From contig CM045732.1 in assembly GCA_024760905.1 (NCBI GenBank), forward strand, positions 59,130,496-59,194,495: 64,000 nt of DNA, given 5' to 3'. This stretch comes from Plotosus lineatus. Taxonomy: Eukaryota > Chordata > Actinopteri > Siluriformes > Plotosidae. The position numbers were made by a program, and so were the translations under genes. This document shows positions 13,301-24,738 of the stretch, one piece after another. The notes beneath the pieces were generated by a model. The model ran no database searches and was not told the DNA's origin. It saw nothing but the letters and a program-made list of their open reading frames with translations. Numbering within the stretch: the first letter of the stretch is position 1; every line of letters begins with the position of its first letter.

Positions 13301-16300
13301 AGACAAGCTTATGTCTTGATGTTATCAGCCAGGTTTGGTATGGAACTGTTTGAAGAAGAGTTGTGTAAAGCTATACAACAATCTGAGGCAGAGCATTTCA
13401 GTGTACAGTCATGTTTGTGAATGTGCCTGTATCAAAGTTATCAAAGTACATAATCATTTAAGAACACTGACAAGACCGCGAAGAAATTTTAGTATTTTTG
13501 ACTGTGACTGACCATTTAGTCAAGTAGTCAACACATTCTGAGTCTCAGCCACGCCGGCCATCCATAACTCGAAAATCATCAAATATTTTCGACTTGGCTG
13601 GCCGCAAGCTTTTTAAATCAGTGTGTACACCCTTTCATACTGCAGATTCCAAAAGAAAAATAACCATCTGAACCCTGCAGCACAATGAGCTTTTTGCCAT
13701 TTAGTTGTTGCCTTATGCAATCGCTGCCATACATAATTGCTTTAAAGCAGGGATCCCCAACCACCGGTCCGTGGACCGGTACCGGTCAATGGCTCAATTG
13801 AAATCATTCATTATTTCCGTTTTATTTATTATGAGTCTGAATGATCTTTATTTTTGAAAAATCTTTTATTTTGAAAAATGACCAGATTCTCTGTTACATG
13901 TCGGTCATTTGAGCGCTAAAATGTAACCCACAAGGGGATGGCACATGAACACAGGCGAGTTAGACATGTTTCAAACAAATGCAGGGTTTTTTTTTGTTTT
14001 TTAAGAAAACTTCAAGCTCTACTTCCCAACCAACTTTATTTCAGCTGTTTAAAAATAACATTCATGGAGTGCTTATTATTATTAATAATATATATATTTG
14101 CAATATAAACAATCTGTGAACACCCTCCCCTGGGTCCACGGTAAAATTGTCAAGCGTTGACTGGTCTGCGGTGATTAAAAGGTTGGGGACCCCTATTTCA
14201 AAGGATTAGTAATACAAATTTATTGCAGGTATTATTTAAAGGTATTTTTTGACTATGAATGGTGAATAAGGGTGCACGGTGGCATCGTGCTCAGCACTCC
14301 CATGTCAAAGCAGGAAGGTCCTGGGTTTGGGCTCAGTGACCAATGAGGGTGCTTTTTGGGGCAGGTATGAATGTTCTTCCTGTGCTTGTGTGGGTTTCCC
14401 TAGGCTGCTCCAGTTTTTCCTTCTATAGTGCAAGTCACTCCTAAAGTCCCTAGCTGTGAATGAGTATGAATGGGTATTTGCCCTGCAGAACATGTTCAGC
14501 AAAAGGCATCCCCCCCCCCACCCCATCTTACATACAATGCAACAGAAACTATGAACAAGCCCCACTGCCTCATGGTGATGAATGGCAAGTGTGTCTGGTC
14601 TGTGAACGTAGTCAGACGTTCAGTGTCAATCCTTGTCCATCTTTGTCATCCCTCTTTAATGAAACCTTTTTCATTAAAAGTTTATTTGGGGGGGGGGGGG
14701 GTCTCTCCCAACCTGCAGGAGCTTCAGGAAGCGGCAACATCTCGGTTCCCAAAGACGCCAGTTTACCTGTAGCTCCAAGTTCCACAGAAGGCATTACAGT
14801 AAGCCAGACTGAAAGCCTAACAGCCGAAGAGCTTCGCAAGAGAAGACAAGCTTACTTTGACAGGCAAGAAAATCCTGGGAGGTTTCCCCCATCTCATGCT
14901 ATCTGAGCAATAAATATTCATGCATTGTGTAAGAATCTAGGCCAGAATTATTAAGTTTTTTTTATTGTTTTTTTTCCCCATCTTTTTCTCAACCATGTAG
15001 GCAGTCCCAACAAGTTCAGCCCACTTCTCCACATCAGCAGGACACACAATCAGGTGAGAGGTGTAGACAAATTTTAATTATTTTTATGGTGGCATAGAAA
15101 TTACATGGCAAAGCATGTGTTTGATTGATTGGATTTAATGATGAGTGGTTTCAGTCTGAAAAGCCAAATTACCAGCAGGTATTGACTGATAAATGCAAAG
15201 GCAAGCTCTTAGGTTATGGGGAGTAACATAACTCTTACTACTGGTTCTTTCCCCCACTCTGCTTATCATCTATTGATAAATGTGCCACTTGGTGGGAAGT
15301 TTTGTAACTGATCAAGTTTGGTACCTAGAAGAACTAATATGGTGATTATTCACATGGACCATGAGAGACAACCACTGGACCAAAGCCACCTAGGTTTGTG
15401 CTTTTAGAAGCAGCATTGTGCAATATTTTATTTATTTATTTATTTATTTATTATTTTTTTTTAATATCCTGTAGAAATATTTACATTTTTCTAAGTTGGA
15501 ACAGTTATTTTTAATTAAGTTTATTTATATGTAACAGAAAAACCTTGATGCTAGATGGAGTAATTTTTTTTACTTTTTAATTATTTTAATTATTTTCCTG
15601 TTATAAAGGCACAATGTCATATTACTCATCAGTTTACAGATGCTCCCCAAGTTACGTTTTTGTTTGGTTCTGGACAGCCGAACGTAAGTTTAAAAAAAAA
15701 AAAAAAAACGTAAGTTGTTACTGTATGTTCCAGTGACGTATGACGTTCATACTGTACTATACATCCATAAATACCATTACCGTATCTCATAAAACACCCC
15801 TGAATCAATTATTATAAACATAACATTGTAAAATAATCTTCTTCTTCTTTTACTTTCGGCTGCTAACTTCAGGGGTCGCCACAGCAAATCATCCGCCTCC
15901 ATTTCACCCTGTCCTCTGCATCTTCTTTTCTGACTCCAACGACCTTCATGTCTTCCTTCACCACATCCATAAATCTTTTCTTTGGTCTTCCTCGAGGCCT
16001 TCTGCCTGGTAGTTCCAACCTCAGCATCCTACTGCCAATATACTCACTATCCCTCCTCTGTACATGTCCAAACCATCTCAATCTAGCCTCTCTGACTTTG
16101 TCTCCAAAACATCTTACATGGGCTGTCCCTCTGATAAACTCCTTTCTGATCCTATCCATCCTCGTTACTCCCAGGGGGAACCTCAACATTTTCATCTCCG
16201 CTACCTCCAGCTCTGCCTCCTGCCTTTTCCTCAGCGCCACTGTTTCTAAGCCATACAACATCGCTGGCCTCACCACCGTCTTGTACACTTTTCCCTTCAT

Positions 16301-19300
16301 TCTTGCTGACACTCTCCTATCGCACATCACACCGGGCACTTTTCTCCAACCATTCCAGCCTGCCTGCACACGCTTCTTCACCTCTTTTCCACACTCTCCA
16401 TTGCTCTGGATTGTTGAGCCTAAGTACTTAAAATCCTCCACCTTCGTTATCTCTGCTCCCTGTAACATCACCGTTCCTCCTGGGTCCTTCTCATTCACAC
16501 ACATGTATTCTGATTTTCTGAGGCTAACCTTCATTCCTCTCCTTTCCAGGGCATACCTCCACCTCTCTAGATTTTCCTGCACTTGTTCTCTGCTCTCACT
16601 ACAGATCACAATGTCATCTGCAAACATCATAGTCCATGAAGATTCTTGTCTCACCTCGTCTGTCAGCCTGTCCATCACCATAGCAAACAAGAAGGGGCTG
16701 AGAGCTGACCCTTGATGCAGTCCCACCTCCACCTTGAACTCTTCGGTCACACCGACAGCACACCTCACCACTGTCTTACATCTCTCATACATGTCCTGCA
16801 CCACTCTAACATACTTCTCTGCCACTCCAGACTTCCTCATGCAATACCACAGTTCTTCTCTTGGCACCCTGTCATATGCTTTTTCCAGATCCACAAAGGC
16901 ACAATGTAGCTCCCTCTGACCTTCTCTGTACTTCTCGATTAACATCCTCAAAGCAAACATTGCATCTGTGGTGCTCTTTCTTGGCATGAAACCAAACTGT
17001 TGTTCACAAATGCTGACCTCTGCCCTTAGTCTAGCTTCCACTATTCTTTCCCATAACTTCATCGTATGGCTCATCAACTTTATCCCTCTGTAGTTGCCGC
17101 AACTCTGCACGTCTCCCTTGTTCTTAAAAATGGGCACCAGCACACTTCTCCTCCACTCCTCCGGCATCTGCTCACTCTCTAGGACCTTGTTGAATGTTCT
17201 TGTCAGAAAATCTACTGCTACCTCTCCTAGACACTTCCATACCTCCACAGGTATATCATCAGGACCAACTGTCTTTCCAGTCTTCATCCTCTTCAATGCC
17301 CTTCTCACTTCACCCTTACTGATCTTTGCTACATCCTGCTCCTCAATGGTCACCTCTTCTACTCTTTTTTTTTTTTTTTCCTCTCATTTTCCTCATTCAT
17401 CAGCTCTTCAAAGTACTCTTTCCATCTTCCCAGCACACTTCTGTCATCAGTCAATACATTTCCCTCTCTGTCCTTTATCAATCTAACTTGCTGCATGTCC
17501 TTCCCATCTCTATTTCTCTGCTATGCCAACCTGTATAGATCATTTTCTCCCTCTTTACTGTCCAGCCTATCATACAAGTCATCATACGCCCTCTGTTTGG
17601 CCTTAGCCACTGCTACTTTCGCCTTACACTGTGTCTCCCTGTACTCCTGTTTACTCTCTTCGATCCTCTCTATGTCCCACTTTTTCTTCGCTAACCTCTT
17701 CCTTTGTACACACTCCTGCACTTCCTCATTCCACCACCAAGTCTCCTTATCTACTTTCCTTCCAGAGGACACACCAAGTACTCTCCGACCTGTGTCCCTG
17801 ATCACATTTGCTGTGGTTGTCCAGTCATTTGGAAGTACTTCCTGGCCACCCAAAGCCTGTTTCAACTCCTCTTTGAAGACAACACGACACTCTTCCTTTT
17901 TCAACTTCTATCACTTTGTCTTCTGCTCTGCCTTTGCCTTCTTCACCTTCCTCACCATCAGCGTCATCCTGCATACCACCATCCTATGCTGTTTGGCAAC
18001 ACTCTCACCCACTACTACTTTGCAGTCACTGACTTCCTTTAAATTACATCGCCTACACAAGATGTAGTCTACATGTGTGCTCCTACCTCCGCTTTTATAA
18101 GTCACCCTATGCTCCTCTCTCTTCTGGAAGAAAGTATTCACCACAGCCATTTCCATCCTTTTTGCAAAATCTATCAACATCTGTCCTTCTGCGTTCCTGT
18201 CCTGGATACTAAACCTGCCCATCACTTCCTCGTCCCCTCTGTTGCCTGCACCAACATGTCCATTGAAGTCTGCACCAATGACCACTCTTTCACCTCTGGG
18301 GGTACTCTGCATCACTTCATCTAAGTCACTCCAGAATCTCTCCTTCTCTTCTAGCTCACATCCTGCCTGTGGGGCATAAGCACTAACAACATTGAGCATT
18401 ACACCGTCAATTTCTAACTTGAGACTCATCACTCTGTCTGACACTCTTCTCACTTTTAGAACATTCCTGACAAACCCCTCCTTCAAGATGACTCCTACTC
18501 CATTTCTCTTCCCATCCACACCATGATAAAATAGCTTAAACCCTGCTCCTAAGCTTTTAGCCTTGCTACCTTTCCACCTGGTCTCCTGAACACACAGTAT
18601 GTCCACCTTCCTCCTCTGCATCATGTCAGCCAGCTCTCTACCTTTTCTTTGCATAGTTCCAACATTCAAAGTCCCCACTCTCAGTCCTACACTCATGCCT
18701 TTCCTCTTCTCTCTCTGCCTACGGACACGCCTCCCACCTCTCCTTCTTCGACCAACAGTAGTCCAATTTCCATCAGCACCCTGTTGATTGACAGCACTGA
18801 TGGCGGTCGTTGTTAACCCGGGCCTCGACCGATCCGGTATGGGGGTAATACTTCTGATTTGCATCATAAAAGTTTGGCATTGGTTTCACGTCGGCTGCCC
18901 TTCCTGACACAACCCTCTGCATTTCTCCGGGCTTGGGACCGGCATGAGGGGGCGAGACACTGGTTAGTGTCGTCCCCCCCCCCCCCCCCCCCCCCACCTC
19001 ATGGCTGCATTAACATTGTAAAATAATATCAACATTAATTTCAAATAAATTCAATTCAAGCAAAATAATTTCAACTAGATAAATTTTAATCAAATTCACT
19101 CATCAAATATCAAATACAGTATCAAATATAACCTTTAACATTCTCTATGATGTGATCTTTCTGCTTGTAAATGGTTCTGATGGTCGATGGATGGTCACTT
19201 TACATGAAGCTTAAAACAGCCAATCAGCACTTACAATATGTGAGGCGCTCCACTGAAAGTAGTTCACTTGCTTGTGCTTGAGACAAAGTGCAGGTTATCC

Positions 19301-20474
19301 GGACTTCCAGTCTTTCAAGCGAGCAAGGGCGCCGTTGAATACTCGTTTAGTACTCAGCCTGCACTGATGTGAATCACCAGCAGAGCGGAGGGTTCTCTTT
19401 CTTTTCTGGATTCAGGTTTTCATTAATTTTACAACTCTTTGCTTAACTAAGTATGCATGGTAGATTGTGCCAATCCGAGCAGATAGTTAATTCAGTCTTG
19501 AAAATTGGAAATTCCAGCATATGCCGAAAAACTTACACCCATGCTTAGTAGGCTTACGTTTCTGACCAACCATATTTGTTTAGGGTTACAAAAGTCTGCA
19601 AAACCGTGTAAACACAAAGATCACACAGATGACATCTTAACACAAGGGTAACACGCACTGAACTGGGAAGAAGCAGGTGCACATTCAGTCTGTCGTTTGT
19701 AAACAATGGACGCAGCGTCATTACATCAGCGTACTACGTAGGTACATCTCGTACAACAAGAGAGCACGCTAAACTCAAAATTTGACAATTTTCTTTTTTT
19801 TGTTTTTGAAAAAAATGTAAAATGAATGAACGTAAGTCGGGGAGCATCTGTATAACCATTTTCCTCTTGATATAGCGGACGATCATATGTGTTTATAAAA
19901 GTTCATATAGCACTGTAGAATGTAATGTGAAACTTGTGATTGAAGAAGGACACTGTGATGAGAACAAACTTGCGATTACATGATTTTTCATGCTTCAGTT
20001 GAGATGTGTAAAAAAAATAATAAAACCCACCTATTTTTAAAATAATGAACACCATGTTCTGTTTTCTGCTGTGGCACATTTCATTTCCATCTCATGGTAC
20101 TAACAACGTCAATGTTAAAAAAATGTGCATAGTGAATGTGTTCGTTTCAATTTTCTTTTTTCCCTGCCGGTGCAAGATCACTTAATGATGATTAACCAAA
20201 TATTCAATAAGACCGGAACAATGTTCATTCTTTCTCCATTTTGGGTTAAACAATGCTGCTGTTTTCATGCTCTATTATTTCCTTACTTCTTCAATTGTGG
20301 CTTATATTGTTCGAAAATAAACTAGAATCCCAAGCCATGATAATTACTGTCTAAACCAGCTCTTGTAGGGTGTTTTTTAAAATACAGTAGCAAATCCCAT
20401 AACTTTGTTTGTTTACCCTTGCATTTCCATCCTCAGGTGGAGAACAGGACACTGGTAGTAAACACAGCCAGTGA
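7400..20474 (+). CDS. ATXN3: Ataxin-3, Josephin-domain deubiquitinase
   Basis: Cysteine protease that trims ubiquitin chains and works with VCP/p97 in protein quality control. Coding exons: 7400-7423, 7994-8158, 8254-8298, 9438-9523, 9620-9686, 9926-10013, 10108-10240, 12729-12892, 14719-14863, 15001-15053, 20437-20474. They total 1008 nt (335 aa) and all phases agree. The Josephin domain (about 1-180) starts MESIFHEKQEGSLCAQHC. The catalytic residues Cys14, His119 (KEHWF) and Asn134 (WFNLN) sit at the human positions. Two UIMs lie near 222-237 and 242-257, followed by the RKRR VCP-binding motif. The human polyglutamine segment is replaced by a short non-repetitive, Q-rich stretch (DRQSQQVQ). 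The protein ends after GSKHSQ, with no third UIM seen. Intron 9 uses a GC donor (AG|GCAAGA). The start is the only Josephin-compatible ATG. The 3' end of the mRNA is not resolved. Confidence 0.96.
10307..10693. mobile_element. Small TIR element (MITE) in ATXN3 intron 7
   Basis: The left end CACTTGACCCTCGATTATAC is mirrored by the right end (TTGAGGGTTGAGTG). A TA precedes the left end. The length is about 390 bp with no coding content. It is probably Tc1/mariner-type; the right-hand TA is mutated to CA. Confidence 0.65.
10735..10825 (+). mobile_element. 3' tail fragment of a fish L2/CR1-type element
   Basis: Contains the AAAGCTGCTTTGTGA and AAAAGCGCTATACAAATAAA blocks typical of fish LINE/SINE 3' ends, truncated upstream. 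No coding part remains. Confidence 0.6.
10830..12720. other. ATXN3 intron 7, remainder
   Basis: No further exon or element was recognised. T-rich and G-rich runs near 12280-12300 are the only low-complexity feature. Confidence 0.4.
13748..14195. mobile_element. hAT-type non-autonomous transposon
   Basis: Starts CAGGGATCCCCAACCACCGG, followed by GGTCCGTGGACCGGTACCGG. It ends GGTTGGGGACCCCTA, the inverted counterpart. These are the classic ends of a widespread vertebrate hAT family. The flanks (CTTTAAAG and TTTCAAAG) look like a diverged 8-bp target duplication. It is 448 bp with no transposase and lies in ATXN3 intron 8. Confidence 0.85.
14270..14470 (+). mobile_element. SINE B fragment in ATXN3 intron 8
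   Basis: Begins GGGTGCACGGTGGCATCGTG (tRNA-like A-box region), then the AGGAAGGTCCTGGGTTTGGG B-box-like region and the TGTGTGGGTTTCCCTAGG block. The 3' part is missing. Confidence 0.65.
15637..19850 (-). mobile_element. Tigger-type transposon interrupted by a LINE
   Basis: The left end CAGATGCTCCCCAAGTTACG (15637) mirrors the right end CGTAAGTCGGGGAGCATCTG (19850), each flanked by TA. The inner sequence near 19560-19800 is the reverse complement of the element at 46214-47043, sharing ACACGCACTGAACTGGGAAG and GGACGCAGCGTCATTAC. Without the nested LINE (15838-19010 plus one 17-bp repeat) it is about 1.0 kb. The transposase start is decayed. It lies in ATXN3 intron 10. Confidence 0.85.
15838..19010 (-). 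mobile_element. Near full-length RTE-like LINE, ORF broken
   Basis: Non-LTR retrotransposon of about 3.17 kb between perfect 17-bp target duplications (TAACATTGTAAAATAAT at 15821-15837 and 19011-19027). On the minus strand it has an APE-type endonuclease part (18867-17911, with LNVGTM, QETRWKG and ADFNGHVG), a linker (17904-17521), then reverse transcriptase (17353-15869) with VDLEKAYDRVPR and the FADDIV catalytic box. The reading frame shifts near 17905-17911 and between 17521 and 17353, the latter over an A-run, so it cannot make one intact polyprotein. The 3' end is a short AAG repeat instead of poly(A). With the size, this points to the RTE clade (inferred). It starts with a G-run (C-run at 18974-18995 on +). 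Confidence 0.9.
19860..20430. other. End of ATXN3 intron 10
   Basis: AT-rich intronic DNA with no further exon or element recognised before the final acceptor at 20434-20436. Confidence 0.4.
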
Positions 20475-22700
20475 AAGTGTTGGCAATGGGGATCTATTTG
20501 TAGAGCTCGCTCTCAACCAACTACTAGCTGCCCATCCATCTGTTTTAAAACGGAGCCTCTTCCCTCTATAAACGGCTTCAGATTGTGAATGACGAGAAGG
20601 AGCAGATGGCCATTCACCATTAATACACTGCTCTGTGGGTCCACTCCCTGAAAGGATCACACTGACATAACGAACATTTCACATGGGAAAACGAAGCCTG
20701 TTTGTGCTTTCCAGTTTTTATTTCCGTTATTATTGGTGAAAAGGGAGGGCTTCGCAGCCCAGTAGTTCCTTAATGCTAAAGTAGGTATGGGATTTCATCA
20801 CATCTCTAAATGTAAGCATATAATTTAATATAACTGAGATGGTATTTTGAATTATGACTCAAATAGCATTGCTCCATTTTAGTTCTGCAAACTCATGGAA
20901 CAGTAGGTGTGGCTAATGTAATAATCTGGTGAGTGAAAGGCAAAACTTGAATCCGTGGGAAAGTAAAAAGGACATTATAACCTTTTTTTTAAGGTGCAGG
21001 AGATACTCAGGACCAAGATGTGTTTGCTGGGTGCACTACATCTGGTCATCTGATTTTAGTGTTGGGGTCCACGAAGTTTCTGCCAAGAATAATACGAGGG
21101 CCCTTTTCTGTGTAAATTCTGATGCACTACCTGTCTTGGGTGGTTTTTAAAGCGGTTGAGGATATTTTCTCAGTAAACCATGTCTTTGTGTTTGGGTTCA
21201 GTAAATGGTATTTTTGTGTGGGTGGGTGGGTTGGCTGGTGGTGTGTGGGTTTTGTTTTTTGTTTTTTTTTAATTAGAACTTGAGGTGATGTATACAGTTT
21301 TAAGCTGAATTCTGGCTTTCCAAAGCATTGCTTTGTGTGTGGGAAGCTGAAGGAAGGGACAGCATTTGTACTGTATGGACATGCACCTCTCAGTAATGCA
21401 ACAGATACTGCTGTTCATTGATCAACAGCCTTTTTATTAGTCTCGTGTGTTTGTGTATGCAACTTCCCAAAACAGCACACCTGTTAAAGGATGATTTGCT
21501 TTCCTCATTGGGATACAAGTATGCAGTATCATCTGTAATGTTTCCAGAAAACACCCCCACCCCGCACACACACAAAGGCAAAAATTAATATTCCTTCCTT
21601 GTCAACTTTTTATTTTATTCCCTGCATGATTGAATTGGCCAAGTTGTCACTGAAAAAAAAAAAAAAAATTAGTATGTCATTGCTTGAGCTCACAGTCAAG
21701 CAAATTTTGAGTTTATTCTCAGGAGATGAATAGGTGATCATTCAGAGGTGGAAGATATAAGATTGTAATGGTGGATATGGCAGAACTTCACCAAATGTCA
21801 TGTGTATGGCAAACAGATGGACTTCCTTTAGTTTTTTTTTTTTTTTTTCCCTTTTCTTTTAAGATTTCAAAATTATGATTTCTAAAACCTTGTTTAAGAA
21901 CTACATTACAGTGTGTAATATAAATCAGAGATTACAGGTTTGTCGGGACAAATGTTCATTTCCAATGTCTATTCCATGATTTATTGGAAGATCCATTTTT
22001 ACTCTGACCACGAGCAAAGACATTACGTATTATTCCCTGCACTTCCAATGCAGTACAGATTTACTGAGAGTGTTTACAGGTACCTCACACTGGGCTGTCC
22101 AGTGGTCCAAATGTCTGCGTGAAGCAAATGGTCACATAAAATATGTGGTCTGAGTCGGTGTATGGTGGTGGTGTATATACTGAGCTGCCACAAGAGTAAA
22201 ATCCTTTTGTTTTTCTTTTTACATACCCCATACCCCACCCTCGCCATTCCGATTATAAACTACAATTGTGGACTTTTTGATGTTGGTTTGTTTGCACCTT
22301 TTGAAACAGGAGCGAACACTCAAGGCTTTTGTTTCAGAACATTCACTTGCTCTGTTATTTGTACTCTTGTACCAGTTTTCAGATTTGTCACTTTTTTTTT
22401 TCTTTTTTTTTTACCTTCTTAAAATTAAATGTTCTTTTTCCCATGAGTGCTTTCTTATTTGAAGTCATACTCCTTTTTTTGGGGGGGGGAATCCCATTGC
22501 AGTTGCTTCTGCTATATACTATGGGCTTATTTTGATTTTCAACATTTTGGTGGATATATAATATAAATCCATTAACAAATTTTAATACAGATAGTGGACA
22601 GTATCACATTCAGACAAGCCACAGATTATTTTCTAATTGACCATCTTTAGATTTGTTAGAGTATATTTTTCTGGAGTCCACAAATTTTGTACACCCATTT
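20475..22700 (+). other. ATXN3: ATXN3 3' UTR and intergenic spacer
   Basis: No protein-coding exon was recognised. The proximal part should be ATXN3 3' UTR. No AATAAA close to the stop is evident; ATTAAA near 22425 and AATAAA near 22797 are distant candidates. I searched it for a third ubiquitin-interacting motif exon and saw none. Confidence 0.45.
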
Positions 22701-22739
22701 GTTAATAGATAATCCTCAGTGTACACTTGCACTTTGCTT

Positions 22740-22784
22740 CTACAAACACAAGGGACAGATCAGCTGGAGACTGGTGTTTTGTTG
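22740..22784 (+). other. SERPINA10: Putative non-coding first exon of SERPINA10
   Basis: A strong donor (TTG|GTAAGT, with GT at 22785) precedes an acceptor (CTCTTAAG, ending 23063) just 25 nt before the serpin ATG. An HNF1-like half site GTTAAT lies at 22701. Inferred only from splice signals; the 5' boundary is a guess. Confidence 0.35.
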
Positions 22785-23088
22785 GTAAGTTTTAAAAATA
22801 AATCTAATATTTATAACGGCATATTACAATATGTGTATGTAATGATATATGTATATACTGTGTGTAATTATATATAATATATATCACATTATATTCAATC
22901 AGTTTTTCACTTTACCTTGGAATAGCTATATTTTTATTTTAAAATCTTAAACTTGTAGACATTATAAAAAAATGTTCTTAAATCTTTATTATTAAATTTG
23001 TGTAATATGAGAAAGCATTCAATTTGTTTATTTTTGGAATTCTATTCTGTTCTATCTCTTAAGACGATACATCAACAAAAACACCACC

Positions 23089-24607
23089 ATGGAACTTGTT
23101 GTGTTTTCTCTTCTGATCTGTGCTTCTTCGTTCATGCCTTCCCTCCAATCTCCAGAAACCCACCTTCCCAATGTGACCGATCTCACGTTTAAAAACATTG
23201 ACTTTGCCATGAACCTCTATTTGAAGATTGCGAGCCGCCATGATCACAACATTTTTTTCTCACCATTGAGTGTTTCTACAGCATTTGCTACACTTTCTTT
23301 GGCAGCCAGGAACTTCACTCGCAGTGAGATCCTGTCTGGATTGAATCTGGACACGCTGGAGCAAACCGGGCAGCTGGAACTCATCCCACAACTCTTCCAG
23401 TACCTGCAGGGGAACATCAGCCAAGCTGGAGAACTGAAGCTGGAACAGGGGACAGCACTCTTTGTGGACTTGCATTTTCAAATAGACAAGACTTTTAGTG
23501 ATCAGATCGAGTTATACTTCAAAGCTGATGTTGAGAATGTGGACTTTAAAAATTCTGACAAATCTAAGGAGATCATAAATAAGCATGTGAGGGAGAAAAC
23601 TGGTGGTAAAGTGAAGGAGATGCTGACGAGCATTGATCCCTTGACCCGGATGATGCTGATAAATACTATTTTCTTTCAGGGTAGGTGACATCTTAAGATC
23701 ATTGGTTCAATTTATTTACAGTATAATGTACTCTGAGTGCATATATCAATGTTATATCGTTCTCTGTCCAGGTTCCTGGAGGAATCCTTTTGATTCGAAC
23801 AACACTCAAATTGATCGCTTTTATATAGACAAGTATAACATTGTCCAGGTTCCCATGATGTACAAAACAGCCAAATTCTCTGTTGCCATTGATGACGAGC
23901 TTGGGGCAAAGGTGTTGCGTCTGCCATATTTGGGAGGTGCAGCTATGCTCATTGTGCTGCCTGACCTCTATGTTGATTATACTACCATAGATGATGAGAT
24001 AAATGCAGAAACATTCTTGAAGTGGATCAAGAATATGAAACAAACGTAAGTTTCAATGAAGCCTCTGAAATATATTACATGTTTGTCAGAACATTGTGTT
24101 TAATTCCCCCCATTGTATAATTCCAAGGAGACTAGAGGTCTCATTACCAAAATTTACAATGGAACAGTCCTATGATCTACGTACCATTCTACCCACCATG
24201 GGCATTAAAGATGTCTTCAGGGATACTGCTAACTTCAAAGGCATGAGCCAAGAATCTGGTTTGAAGGTCTCCCAGGTTAGTGACCAATTCTCAAAAGTAT
24301 AACTTTTACCCCTTCTTTCTCTTTCATTTTCTCCCCTAAATTGGTCATGTCCAATTCGCACCCTTAAAATATTGCTTTCCCCATCACATGACCACCACCA
24401 ACCTGGGAGGAGTGTGCACATGCATCCTTGGTGTGTGTGTGTATATATATACACACATATGTCAAGGGTGCATGTGCACACTCCTCCCAGGTTGGTGGTA
24501 GGTATGTGTGTGTGTGTGTGTATATATGTATGTATATATATATATGTATATTTTATATATATGTATATATGTATGTGTATGTATGTATATATATATGTAT
24601 GTATGTA

Positions 24608-24668
<61 letters not shown>

Positions 24669-24682
24669 TGTATATGTGTGTG

Positions 24683-24738
<56 letters not shown>

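Noticed and set aside
14460..14718. ORF upstream of ATXN3 exon 9 as extra coding sequence
   Set aside because: It is intron read in frame; the acceptor at 14716-14718 and homology mark the exon start.
15948..16715. Plus-strand ORF of 255 aa (and others to 18324)
   Set aside because: Antisense shadow of the LINE reverse transcriptase and endonuclease.
20485..21150. A third UIM exon of ATXN3
   Set aside because: No frame in this region shows a UIM pattern with an acceptor.
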